From contig NC_051138.1 of assembly GCF_014839805.1 (NCBI RefSeq), positions 5,888,983 through 5,952,982 of the forward strand: a stretch of 64,000 bases of DNA, written 5' to 3'. The DNA is from Manduca sexta (taxonomy: Eukaryota; Arthropoda; Insecta; Lepidoptera; Sphingidae). Under the pieces are notes generated by a model, which was given only the letters and a program-made list of their open reading frames with translations, did not search any database and was not told where the DNA came from. The translations under genes were made by a program, and so were the position numbers. Shown here piece by piece: positions 39,055 through 50,600 of this stretch. Within the stretch, counting starts at the first letter, position 1. Each line of letters begins with the position of its first letter.

Positions 39055-41399
39055 TTGAGCACCAAAAGATGTTACTAGGCCGGAACCCCCATTACTTGTT
39101 TACATCTATTAATTATATCACAATTAAAAGGAAAATAAATTTAAACACATCACACTGACATCCAGAATATCAAAAATGGTTGATACTTATCTTCTTACTT
39201 CAAAACTGAAAAATAAATTGATTATCCCGTGTACTATACTTATCAACATATTTTCAATATCTAAGAATGTTTGCATACATAGGTATAATCTCATGTCAGA
39301 ACATAGAGCGTGCGTGTGCGCATTTCGAAACCGGTGTTGCGCAATAAGGTCGGCGCCAAGGACGCGGGTTCGTTGCCAGAAATAAATTGCTGTTTATGTC
39401 TGTCTAGCGTAATATATATAATGAAAACTATACTAAGTATTCATAGGTCACAGCATTCTGGTTATCAAAATCAAAGAATAAGGTAATTTTTTTGACTATG
39501 GATTATTAAATCCTTTTTTTGTCTGCTTTAGATTTTTGTAGCATTTTTTGATCTTACAGAGCAAGGAAGACGGTCTATAAATAAACTAATTCGACTGTTT
39601 TCAATGTATTAGCATTCTATTAGTTTTAGACAACTTAATATTTTATATCAAAGTATAAGTCAAATGACGTTCGTATAAACTTATTTAAATGTCATTATCA
39701 AACTAAAATTCATGAATGTTGCCGAAACATAAGTTCTTATTCACTATAACCTAATTTTAGTATTAGTAAAGTAAAAATGCATGGAATTCTGTCTCTATAA
39801 TTATTTGTAGACTATCACCAGATGCCACTGACGTTTTAAAAGCAACAAATCGATAATTATGACAAATAACAGTGTGGTGATGTCAACGAACAGGAATAAG
39901 GCGCGATAACGATATTTTAGTAGTAACAGTGTTGCGAGTTGATGCAGAGATCTCGTGATGCGCAAGGCACGCATCAGAGCCGGTAGCAAGTGGCCGGTTA
40001 AATATGTCATCACCGTTATATTGCCACGTGACAAAACGCGAACGGCGGACGATTATTAATTTTTGCTTTAGTCTCAACCCGACTCTGATTGTGACGTTGT
40101 ATACTTACTGCATTATTCAAAATTGTGATCATTCCTATTCTATAATAAGAATGATCAGAATTTTGAAATATGCCGTGGCGGAAAAATCAGGATGAACACA
40201 TTTGGATGAATTGTACTGCAAAACGCTTTGAAAATCGTCATTTTTTACTCAATATAGATAAATATCAAATATGTAAACTGATCATGACTATATTGTATTG
40301 GTAAAAAAAATTACTGATAATTATTTATTTTCGATTTAATGAATTTTAATTTGAATTTTTGTAACTTATTTATTTCTGTACTATATTAGGAGCCTATAGA
40401 ATTCTTTAGGTAGTACAGTGCATTTAAGATTTTTCTTCTTTGAAATTAGATTCTAAACCTAGATAAAAAAATATGCTGTGTAATCTCTTGAAATTGACCG
40501 TTGTGTAGAAAGAGATAGAGCGGTTGTGCGGCTAATACATGTCTCTTTTCTGTAAATCTGCATCATATATATAATTTTATATCTATAAGCTACACGATAG
40601 CTTTATCTATCTCACACTTTTCTTTTCACATTCAGGTGACAGCTGACTCCCATTTAGCTACACACAGACGATTTATTTGTCTATATCTAGCGAAATCAAA
40701 ATTTTGCCTAAGTACATGGCTAAAAATAAAATGAAAATTATAAATCTATTGTTTATTTATATAATTAATCAAAATATTTATACAAAAAAAAAATATTTCA
40801 TTATTACGACTCTACAATTATGGACGTTAAATTATGATATAAAACTCTACTCTTCGTTAATAAAATTACAATATTTTTGCGTATAAATATGTTTTATTCT
40901 CTTTAATAGACGTATAAATAATATGTAAACCTTATTTTTTCCCCACAACTACATTACAATATAAATATAAATTATCATAAAAACTTCGTAAATAAATAAA
41001 GTATAATAACTAAAAAGATTATTTTTTATTACATGGTTCAAGTAAATACTAATTAAGATGTGATATAAATTAAGAAATACCTACTATTATTTTAATGTAA
41101 AACATCAAAATAAAGGAAATATGGTTATTGTATTTGTCCCAGTGAAAGATATTATCTTACCAAGAATCACCGACACAATATACTGTAAAATATTATTTCA
41201 TATTTTATTAACATTTTATAATTAAGCAATAAGCGACAAACAGCTTTTAAAAAATCCTGTATGCAAATTGAACCGTCGTTCCTCTCAATAATAAGTACAT
41301 ACATACACAATTACAATAAACAAGTTGCGAGAATTTGAATCGATTACACGAAATATGTCCATGTGATGCTGCCCTTACGGTGAAAGTCGATTGTGATTG

Positions 41400-41500
41400 A
41401 GGTGCGTGCTCAGTGCGCGTGCGCGACAAACATAACGCAGCCGCGCGGACGCGCTTAGCACCGAGCTTCCTCCGCGCCTCCACGGCTCCACGGCACGCGA
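41400..41500. other. GC-rich island
   Basis: CpG-rich stretch from GGTGCGTGCTCAGTGCGCG to CCACGGCACGCGACAGCG. No gene recognised. Confidence 0.5.
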
Positions 41501-43236
41501 CAGCGTTATTTATGCATAAAAGAAATAAAAATTACCTACATACCTTTTTCAACCGTCACCATTGCGTGGGAAGGTCCATAATGTTATGAACGGCGAAATG
41601 CGATCGCTCGCTTAAATTCGAAACGCAAACAACGCCTGCGCCGCGCCGTGATGAATATTTCACACTGTTATTCTAGGTGTTGGATGAGTAAAAATAACCC
41701 TGAATTAGAAAGAACTGTTTAGTGTAAACATTGCGAACGCTTGTTTAGGTCATTTGTTTTACGGAACGAGCAACACAGTTGTTATGATAAAATTCGACCG
41801 TGGTGTTTGGTAAAAGAATATGTTTAACAAATTATGTTCAGGTAATATGCGTACCATGTTGCTCTACTTATGCTGCCGATTTGAGCAAGCCGGAGCTCTA
41901 TTGTGAAGTAAGAATATACTAGTCATTGTGTGAATTGCTTATAGGTATCTCAAAGTTTGTATAGCCTTTCAAAAACCATTTTTAAACTACTTCAGATATA
42001 TTGATATCAGCTGCGGCGCCGAATAGAGATGTGTAACGCGATGCTTCGGTAGAATTCTTTGTCTTTTTCTTAACGACTATTATCGATATATTTATTCATG
42101 AATATAAGCCTAAACAAAAACAGTAGCACTGGTATTCAATCAAATTTGTGCCATATTAGCTGCCATACCAAAACTAACGATAAATATCAAATGTTTATAT
42201 CGCCAAGAATTCGTATAAGTTTTGACAGCTACTCTCATTGGGTATCCTGTATGTAAATAATTTTCACCGCCGCAAAGCTTAAAGAACTAATTGTTAATTT
42301 AATGTATAGTATATTTTTATAAGGTGAATGCTATTGGTTTTCAGCCACCTTAAAAATAAGGAATACACTGGTAAAAGACTATAAAAATACCCTTACACAT
42401 AGTGAAAAATCGAAAATTAATTAGTTTAGTATCCTCATGCTAGGTCCCATATAAAAATCTTAATATTATGTTTAACTGAAGTTACGTAATCATATCATTA
42501 ACCAATTAACACTACTTATATCAATTTCAATGTACAAATTTGGTTTAATTAAATATTGCGATAAATAATTATTCAAATCGTAGCAATTAAAAAGCTTCTT
42601 ATCTTTACTATAAAATAACACAATGTTAATTTGCCGTGACAGCACCTGGTTGTGCTCTGTAATTAGCTTTAATAAAATCACACCACTATTTTACATTATA
42701 CATTAACATAGCTATTTCTTACAAAAAAAAATAGGAATATAATTAAGTTGTATTATTTACATAAATATAACTTTTCATGAGAGATAACTATTAAGTAATT
42801 AAATGTTTTACTGCTAAGATAGGTATTTTACAAATATTTTTGTAATTATATTTCATAATTATAACCTACAATATTTGTTATTTTGTTGTAATTAAATATT
42901 CACGGTTCAGATGCGACCAACCCTAGGTACGTCGCATGCCTCGTTTGTTCCTTAGTATTGAAAAGTCAGGGTACGTGTGGCTTCGTGCCAAGAATTTTAC
43001 ATTCCCACCTGCAAGCATGGTAACTATGTAATTATACTTTCATTGACAGATTAAATTATTATTTCAAAAACAGTATCTAACCCATACCTATCAAGGTTGA
43101 AAAGTGTTTTTAATGCCAGAAGTACTAGTTATTATGAATAATCCCTAAAATGATTAACCACATATTGAGACAAATAAATGATAATTAGTTGATTGCAAGT
43201 GATGGTGTAAGGAGTAGACAGCGCGATGGCGACCGC

Positions 43237-43320
43237 GGTGGCGGGCGCGGCGGCGGTCGCGGCGGCGGTCGCGGCGGCGGTCGCGGCGGCGGTCGCAGCG
43301 GCGGGCGCAGCGGCGGGTAC
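43237..43320. repeat. 12-bp GC-rich minisatellite, 7 units
   Basis: Seven 12-bp units, four of them perfect GGCGGCGGTCGC (43249-43296), with variant units at each end. Because 12 is a multiple of 3, all frames stay open and give (GGGR)n or poly-Ala stretches. These are likely by-products of the repeat rather than a real protein; no neighbouring exon was recognised. Confidence 0.9.
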
Positions 43321-43929
43321 TCTCGCGGACGCGACTGCGGGTGCGCAGCAGATGGCCGAGCGCGCCGGCCATCGACCGCACGCCTTCTCACAAATATTCC
43401 AAGCATGCACAAATTAAACTGGTTATTTTTCTTTTTATATTACTTTTGCATAAAAACATTGTAAACTAAACATTTTTGCGCAACTTGCTACTACACAGTA
43501 ATTACTTTTACAGAGATAAGTTACGATGGGTGATATTTTTAAGCCGTGAGCATACTATTTTTATTCCATATTGGTTCTATATCATTACATAATAATGGAT
43601 GAATGTCGATGTCAACTACCTTGCTAGTGTTATTGAAAACAATAGCAAAGTGTACCAGTTACCATAGTAGAATACAAAAATGCTACGTAACAAAACAATG
43701 AACAGAATAGGTGAGCGGCTAGATCATATTATTATGCTAAATATTGTGGTAGGTAATGGTTAATCATCGCTCATCTTAACAGATGACCTATAAAAAGAAA
43801 CGTGTTTGTTCTTTTATTTTCTTTATTTCTATCATTTAGTCTCTTTTTATTTTGTAGAAGATGTAAAATTATTTATTTAAGAGTAGTATTTGTATCTCTA
43901 TCACAAAATATATATCACGTGGCTTCACT

Positions 43930-44720
43930 TAATGAACGTTGGATAATGTTTAAATATTTTCCCTTTAAAGAAGAGTCGAAAGTTCGCTCCAATTCATTTG
44001 TAGCTTTTTGTCTCAAGGGGAATGCGAATCGTCAGACTTTAGTCTGGTCCGTAAGGCCGACAGCGCGGGGGGCCTGTAGGTACCTCGCTCTTTTGTTTTT
44101 ATACCCGTGCAAGAATGCAAAACAATTATAATTCCCTCAGGGATAAATCGCCGCGCTCCTTGCGAACCGACCGCGCGTAATCACACGATTCTCGTGTCTT
44201 GTATTCCATTCGGCTTGTGGTTAAAAATACTCAGCTTAATTGGATTACTGGATAACATTGGCGATGTACCGCGGGAGTCAGGAGCTAGTGTCGAGTAAAC
44301 AAGGAGTGGCCGAACTCGAGTGCGCTGTGACCAAAGCCGCGAGAGGACGCTCGTGGATGCGAGGCGGGCGGTCACAGAGCCACCGACTCAACCAATCCAT
44401 TTACGTTAATTACGCCGAGATGGGGATAAATCGGCGTCCAGCCGTCCACCGCCGAGTTACGAGCGGTCCGACTATAAAATAAATTATACCCACTTCGTTC
44501 ACCTCTACTCAGTTTTTTGTTGCTGTCTACGGGGAACAAAAAAACAAAAGGCAAAATCTCGAGAGGACGAAATACGAGTCAAAGACAAAGCTTGAATTTA
44601 TCTACTGATAATATAGACGTAGGGCGGCGAGCGCGGCAGACGCGCAGTTGCCGGGTGGCCGGGCAAATTATACGGTCGGGCATTCCTGCGCCTGGGCAAA
44701 AACATGATATATAGCCCGCT
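43930..44720. other. Block of raised GC content downstream of dpp
   Basis: Several hundred bases of mixed, non-repetitive sequence at clearly higher GC than the flanks, about 1.4 kb past the dpp 3' end. Short frames on both strands show no domain. Such composition is consistent with conserved regulatory DNA, but conservation cannot be seen from one sequence. Confidence 0.35.
44473..44516 (+). promoter_or_regulatory. Weak core-promoter-like pair (TATA box and initiator)
   Basis: TATAAAA at 44473-44479 is followed by TCAGTT, an arthropod initiator-like sequence with its A at 44511. The 38-bp distance is longer than the usual ~30, and no gene is recognised downstream. Recorded as a candidate only. 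Confidence 0.15.
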
Positions 44721-46005
44721 TGTGACGAAATATTTGAAATTTGGAGACCTGCCTGCCACGCTCTAAACGGAATTCACTTCCAATATTATCGTTGGCATTC
44801 TTTAACAACGACTTTATATACTTTTTCCTAAATGGTTTTAATTTTCGTCATGCCTTAAATCATTAAGTATTGATTTAATTTACCACAACACTTTATTAAT
44901 GTAGAGCATAAACTCTATTCCAAATAAAATGTTATTAGATAGAAAGTATTTTTTTTACATTTTTAGTTTTAAATGGAATGTAATAAGCCTACTTATTCGT
45001 TCTATATTTTTTACTCATCACGTCAAATATTGGTCAGTTAAAGTTTTAACTGCATTAAGAATTCCGACCTTGAGCGATACATCAAGTGATTCCACGTACA
45101 CACGTAGTACTAACATTGGGTACATGACACATTCATTCAGCAAGTTCATTTACCGCTGACCTTGTGCTGTGCCGAGCTGACACAGTAAACGACCTCACTT
45201 CGATCTAAAAAGCGTTATTTTGACTACGGAATTGAAAGCAATCTTTGTATCCGCGCCGCCTCTAGCCACCACAGCGCAATGCCACCAACCAAGACCTTGC
45301 GGAGAGTTTCCGAAGTGACGCATGTGACACAGTTAAGAATATATTATTTTTATGTTAAATATTTACGAATTACCGTTTGAACTGCCTTTTTGCATTCTCA
45401 ATAGCATTAACGGATTTAAATGAAGTAATAAAAGAGATTTTTAGAAGTCTCTGGGATTTAGGTAGTGTGAACTAATTACGTTCTTTAAATAATTTTATAT
45501 TATACAAGCAACTGTATGTCTTATTCAAGTTGACTATCTTCAGAAATATTATTAATATATATATGATTTAAAAAGCGAAAAGTAGGTATTTAGATAATTA
45601 TATAAAGATATATATAGTAGATAAACACTTCTATATACATTTTGCTTTAATAAATATATAAAATACTACTTTTGTTGAATTGCTTATGAGACTATTCATC
45701 AAAATCGCTTGTAAGACTTAGTTGTACGTCTGATCTTATGTTTTCACGATGATATACTTTAAGATTTTTAATTGACAGCATAACTAATAACTGCATAATG
45801 TATCCCTAATTGTATATCTAAAGACAGCTCTAAGAAAATTGTTAAAAAAGTATTTCTGTGTACTCTTTATACAGTACGATGCAATTGCAATATGCGTTAC
45901 GTCTTGACACCTCCACATTCTAAAATCGTCACAATGTATTGCAAAATGGAAGTACACGGGGGGGTTCAATAATATAAATGAGCAGTTAAATTTAAAATTA
46001 AGTGA

Positions 46006-46011
46006 TTTATT
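46006..46011 (-). other. Candidate dpp polyadenylation signal (AATAAA)
   Basis: On the minus strand AATAAA lies about 146 nt past the dpp stop codon and is the only exact copy between the stop and this point. It would give a short 3' UTR. Longer 3' ends further downstream cannot be excluded. Confidence 0.5.
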
Positions 46012-46091
46012 ATATCTCCATTTCAATAAAATAATAATTACACGAATATATACACATTTAGATATTTACAAGTCTAGGCCTCACTATATTT

Positions 46092-46131
46092 ACACTGGGT
46101 CCACAATTCACACTAGGTCCACACTAGGTCC
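46092..46131 (-). repeat. Short tandem repeat in the dpp 3' UTR
   Basis: Two adjacent perfect copies of an 11-mer (plus strand ACACTAGGTCC, 46110-46120 and 46121-46131) and a third one-mismatch copy at 46092-46102 lie 25-65 nt downstream of the dpp stop. Probably slippage; a repeated 3' UTR protein-binding site is an alternative. Confidence 0.6.
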
Positions 46132-46156
46132 GCACCGAGCGAGGGCTACGCCTTCG

Positions 46157-47264
46157 TCATCGGCACCCGCAGCCCATCACCATCATGTCCTGATAGTTTT
46201 TAAGCACCACTTGATTCTGTTCGTCCATGTAAAGCATGGATATAGGGGAAAGCTGCGTGGGCACGCAACACGCTTTAGGGACCGCGGCGGGGTTCACCGA
46301 GTTCACCAAAGTCTGCACGATTGCATGGTTCGTGCCGTTGAGATGATCCGCTAGCGGGAACGGACAGTCGCCCTGGCAATAGTACGCGTCGTACCCGTGC
46401 GGCGCCACTATCCAGTCGCTCCAGCCCACCTCGGCGAAGTCCACGTACAGCGGTCTCCGCTGGCAGATCTCCCGGGCCTCCTTGCGCCGGTGATGCGCGC
46501 GGTGTCGTCGCTGCGTGGCGCGTTTGGTGCGCGTCAACCGCGTCTCGCCACTTTCACGCGCCGCCCGGGCGCGCTCGTCCTCCGTATACAACAAGAGCAG
46601 CGGTTGCTTAGAACGCCACTCACTCTCCTCCTCGGTGGCTCGTCTTCGCACTCTCACGTGCGGAGTTTTCGCGTCTAAATTTTTTTCACCTTCTTCTACA
46701 ATACGCACTAATAGTCCGTGATTGTTCTCAGGCTCATAGAGCCAACGTCGCGCGGCATCTATCGCGTCAGCAGTTACGGTGCCTTCACCAGGCATTAAGG
46801 GAACAGAGTCCAAAAGTCGTAAGATCGGAGCCGTTTTACCACGCCTTCCCGGTCGAACCACATCGTACAGTAACAATCGTTGCGCACTAGTGACTCCCAA
46901 TTGTCGCTGGAAGGTGAGGTGCGCGCCACGGGCCACCTCGTCTACGGGTACTCCGCTCAGATTGAAGTACAGCCGAAATCGGTGTTCGTTAGGGAAGCGC
47001 ACGTCGAGCTCGGTGGGTATGTGTTGGTAAGACCGCGCAGTGTTGGCGGCGGCGGCGGGCATGGCGCCGCTGGCTTCGTAGAGCAGGCGCATGGCGCGCG
47101 GTACAGGTGGCGGCGGCGCAGCACGGCGCGCGGGCCGGCGCGGCAGCCCCAGTAGCGCCAGCAGCTGCCGCTCAGCGGCGGCGCGCGTCGTCTCGTCAAG
47201 GCCCGAGGCCGCGCACCAGCGCCACCAACGCGCACACCACCGCGCATGCGCACGCCCCACGCAT
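46157..47264 (-). CDS. dpp: Decapentaplegic (BMP2/4-type TGF-beta ligand), large coding exon, apparent 1-nt frameshift near its start
   Basis: Secreted morphogen precursor: prodomain plus a C-terminal cystine-knot ligand that dimerises and binds type I/II receptor kinases to activate Smad/Mad. Residues are numbered from the ATG at 47264-47262, allowing one extra base. A hydrophobic signal peptide covers about 1-19. The prodomain includes [17 protein letters not shown] (about 88-104, with an NLS glycosylation sequon). A basic RVRRR stretch lies at 204-208. The furin-type site RTKR at 245-248 releases a 120-residue ligand (46519-46160). The ligand holds all seven knot cysteines (267, 296, 300, 332, 333, 365, 367), the WSDWIVAP block, an NGT sequon at 309, and ends MGCGCR followed by TGA. 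The total of about 368 residues suits a compact BMP2/4 precursor. The signal peptide frame meets TGA at 47198-47196, while the rest of the protein is open in another frame from 47281. Dropping one G at 47209-47210 joins them. Identity is very sure; the exact 5' end is less sure. Confidence 0.96.
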
Positions 47265-47275
47265 AATTCTCCTCG

Positions 47276-47305
47276 ACCCACCTGTAACGATACAAAAAAT
47301 ATTCA
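47276..47305 (-). other. dpp: Splice acceptor at the 5' edge of the dpp coding exon
   Basis: Read on the minus strand, a T-rich tract is followed by cgttacag, with the AG at 47283-47282, so the exon would begin at 47281. The likely dpp ATG is 17 nt inside the exon. The intron would therefore lie in the 5' untranslated region and the whole protein would be encoded by one exon. If instead an upstream coding exon is spliced in, the open frame beginning GTG GGT CGA at 47281 would be read, but that frame gives an Arg/Trp-rich stretch with no resemblance to a secretion signal. Confidence 0.6.
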
Positions 47306-48830
47306 AAACGAATTCATAAACTATATATGATATTAAAAGTACCTATGTTAAGATTTTTTAAAAAGTACTGTAACTTTATGAATAAGTATACGTTATACGC
47401 AAGCACATCAAGGATATCGACTTATGGGTGTTACCGAGAAGTAATAATTTCCGAGAGAATCGCTAACATTGATATACTTTACTGGGTAGAGCGGGAGCAA
47501 CAAAGAGTGACATTGTGTGCAACCGGTAGTCACTTTATATCTAGATATATTTCTAATGAATGCACCGACATTAGTACAATGTAATGTAGTTATGCATATC
47601 AATGATTGCATTAAAGTACATTTTACATTACACTTGGTATCGGAATAGTAACGGACCCCACAATGCACCATATCTGACGTAGTATCAAGCTCACGTATTA
47701 ATAAACAATTAAGTAGCTCACGTATTACTAATTAATTTAGTTTCGATACACTTCAAAATTGAACTATGAACACCATGAAAATATTTAAATATAAATACGT
47801 ATTAAACTTAAGGCAAAATTGTTTGGTATGTCCTTAATATACATTCAATACAATAGAGAAGCTTTGTGGCACATTAGAGATTTTAATTATATTATAAACT
47901 GTAATGATTCAAATTAAATAAAATATTCAACAGGAATATTTTTTTCAAGTAGAGTCCTGTCAAAGTTCAATTATCAATAATTTTTAAAGGAAACTTAACA
48001 TTATTTAAAAAAACTCGGGGATTCTTGTCTTTTAACCACGATGAAATAAAATAATTGGATATCTTTAAGTTACTTTTCGGAAAATAAGGTAAATTAATTG
48101 TCTAAAATAATTAATGGTACTATCAATATGTCGCATAAATACTAATCGAATTGCTGTATTGAACGCTTTTGACCAACTTTAAACTGAATTAAGCTACCAA
48201 TGAATAGCAGAACAGAAATTTCTAAGTTTTATCCCAAATCTGGCTGCTAATTTATTAATATTGTATAACACGATTTATATATTTAACACCGTTACTCTTC
48301 ATAAGGCTTTAATGACCTGCCCTGATCCTTGAAATGTTATTTTGTTTTTTATGATTACTTCATAATATGAAAAAAGTATAAGGATCCTTAAGTTTGTGCG
48401 TGATTTAATTAAAGTTTATATTCATGATCAATTAAAATCGCATTAAAATAAAGACAAACGTAAAAAAAACTATATATTTACACACAAATATCCAGTATAG
48501 ACAAGGTTTTATCTCTCAAGCACTTTCCAAAAGCGTACTGTAAAAGACATCAACGGGATGCCTCTTCCTTAGTCTGACAACCAATTTATTAGTATATTAA
48601 AAAAAATATATTTTCAAATTTAAAATTTATTGAAGTAAACTAATAAATTTATTTAATTTAATTAAAGTGACTTGTTTTGTACCTATTTTATTTTAAAAGA
48701 CGATATGTTTGAGTGTTATGTTCTGGATATGTCCACTCGTGGCCAAAATATTATATTATCTGGAAAAGTAGATGGGCATCACCAAATTTATATGTTGTTG
48801 TTATAATGTTTTGATCGTTCTAGCGCGGTC
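47300..48830. other. Probable dpp 5' intron
   Basis: AT-rich and non-coding between the candidate untranslated exon (donor at 48912-48911) and the coding-exon acceptor. No repeat or RNA gene recognised. Confidence 0.4.
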
Positions 48831-49375
48831 GACCGGATTGCGGCGTACGTATTTCGAAAATAATGCGGTCAAACCGGCCGCGGGCGCACGACTGCTTGCC
48901 TCTCTCACTCACCCGAAATTTTAACGCATCCAACGTCGACGGGTACGCAAAATCCGCGATATCCTCGCGAGCGATCCGAACGCACGATCAGCGCTTCGGG
49001 AACAGATGGAGTCGCACTCGCTCACGAACGAATCGACGGCACATAACAACAGAGTGTGGTAACATCACTGGCACGGTGATGAGCGCGGGAGCGGGCGCGC
49101 GCGCGTGCTCGCGGGGCTGGCGCGGGGTGGCGCAGGCGCAGGTGCGGGCGCGGACGCGGGGCGCGGGGCGCATGGCGTGCTCGCGGCGCGGCGCTCGCGG
49201 GCGGAGTGAGCCGCGCTCGCAGCCGTGCCGCGCCGGCCCGCGCGCGCCAGACGCGCCGGCGTCGCCGTCCCCGCTGCCGCACCACCACCATCGCCCACCC
49301 GCGGGCGTGCCGCCCCACCGACCCGCCCTCTCCGCACACGCACACTCACATACACTATCCCTCACCCCTCGACCA
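48830..49375. other. Largest CpG-rich block outside the dpp exon; candidate dpp promoter region
   Basis: About 540 bp of high-GC, CpG-dense sequence 1.5-2.1 kb upstream of the dpp coding exon. Frames are open on both strands because of composition, and no protein domain is seen. The splice donor at 48912-48911 (minus strand) lies inside it. Its position makes a promoter and untranslated exon of dpp the simplest reading. Confidence 0.45.
48913..49080 (-). other. Candidate 5' untranslated exon of dpp (3' end of exon placed, 5' end unknown)
   Basis: On the minus strand the sequence reads TTTCGG followed by gtgagtgagag, a strong splice donor (GT at 48912-48911), inside a CpG-rich block upstream of dpp. 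Joining it to the acceptor at 47282 would remove an intron of about 1.63 kb. This gives the expected layout of an untranslated first exon in a GC-rich promoter region. The upstream limit is arbitrary. This is inference from a single donor motif and position; no initiator motif was found that fixes a transcription start. Confidence 0.3.
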
Positions 49376-49814
49376 TCCCTAACAGAACTCATCACATTTT
49401 ATAATATTAACTTTAAGGCTTGGAGGATGTGTTCGATAGAAAGAAATTAAGACATAATTTAGAAAAAATATACAAAGAGTTTCTGAATGAGCTCCAAGTC
49501 TATATTTTCACATAACAACAAAAAAATCAAGTATCGAGTTTTATAATATAAGATTTATAGTTGATAAACATTTAAGAAAGCAACTAACTTCCGGAAAATC
49601 TTGCGACAAATGAAAATTCGCACCGCTATTACTCTACGATGCAGCTACGGCGCTACGAGTGCTACGACAAAATTTGAAGAAAATGTAGATGCAATTATAA
49701 AACCATCGTCGTAGACAAAATTGAAAATATGATAACACTGATGCAGCTCGTGAGACAATTATCTTATTTTACATTTCATCTTATCTTATGTATGACTGTG
49801 AAAATTTTTGGGTT

Positions 49815-50076
49815 TATGTTTGTTAGAATGAAGGCCTTTCTGCCTTACTGAACTGAACGGATTTAGATTAAAATTGACAAACAAGTAGAGTATTTTCTGG
49901 ATTAACACATAGGCTACTTTGTATCCCGGTAATTTGCTGCTAAAGGAAACTTAATCTGAAATGAAAATTTGATCTGGTTTCTTAAATATACCTGTTTGTT
50001 GACATCGTATTTTATTTTTGGGACTTTTGTAGTGGGAAAAGTATTGCATGCGGGCAAAGTCACGAGCAAAATCTAG
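49815..50076 (+). mobile_element. Helitron-like repeat, diverged copy
   Basis: Contains CTGAACGGATTTAGATTAAAA, ACACATAGGCTACTTTGTAT and a 3' end TGCGGGCAAAGTCACGAGC followed by CTAG at 50073-50076 and T. The terminal stem is damaged. The left boundary is approximate. Confidence 0.6.
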
Positions 50077-50226
50077 TTACTTTCCAAATAAAAAAAAATG
50101 ATTTTATAAATGACTCGTTGTGTGAACGTAGCTTTATACTTTCCCGCAACCGTGCTTATTATGTGTACATGTATCCAGCTACAATATTTAACGATATAAT
50201 TTTTTTAAACAAAAATCTACCTTAAT

Positions 50227-50279
50227 CAAATGTACGGTGATTTTCGGATTGAAATAATTCGAAAATCACCGTACATTTG
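50227..50279. repeat. Perfect 20-bp-arm hairpin
   Basis: Arms 50227-50246 and 50260-50279 are exact inverted complements (starting CAAATGTACGG) separated by a 13-nt AT-rich loop. No mismatch occurs across the arms and the flanks do not pair. It is shorter than a typical pre-miRNA stem. Confidence 0.9.
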
Positions 50280-50439
50280 GTAATTCGCCACCTCTGTCTC
50301 ACATTTAACTCATAGCGGTGGCATTAGTCACAGAGCACATCCCGTCAAAAACGCCAGCAATTTGCAGTCACAGATAAGTAAACAATAGAGCTAATACGTT
50401 GGGAGTTATTTTTTCACGTAACGCAGATAAAAGGATGGC

Positions 50440-50600
50440 GGCGCGGTGTTGTTATTAGTGCGGAGCGCACCTGCTGCGCAGATAACAATGAGATGTTGAG
50501 ATAAATACGGCGAGATAAAGGTTACGTACTCGTAGAGCCGCGTGCGTGCGCGGTGACTGTGCGCGCGAACAATGACTGAAACTTTCGTACAGGTGCCTGG
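50440..50600. other. GC-rich island upstream of dpp
   Basis: Contains GCGGAGCGCACCTGCTGCGC (about 50460) and CGCGTGCGTGCGCGGTGACTG (about 50540). It could be an enhancer or alternative promoter of dpp; no decisive motif. Confidence 0.35.

Larger units (their letters stand above)
31150..43200. other. Non-coding stretch downstream of dpp (outside the listed islands and repeats)
   Basis: No gene recognised. AT-rich DNA is broken by GC islands spaced one to a few kb apart. Unique raised-GC patches without clear structure lie at 36790-37030 and 37900-38000. An octamer ATGCAAAT is at about 36770. Confidence 0.55.

Noticed and set aside
43189..43464. RGG-box-like protein
   Set aside because: The (GGGR)n run is a direct product of a 12-bp minisatellite; no flanking conserved protein sequence.
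48863..49450. 195-codon plus-strand frame over a CpG block
   Set aside because: Arg/Ala/Pro/Ser low complexity, open on both strands because of GC composition, no domain; better explained as a dpp promoter or untranslated exon on the other strand.
5660..50600. Enrichment of CAGGTG/CACCTG in GC islands
   Set aside because: A rough expectation from base composition is about 14 copies in 64 kb, so the number seen is not surprising.
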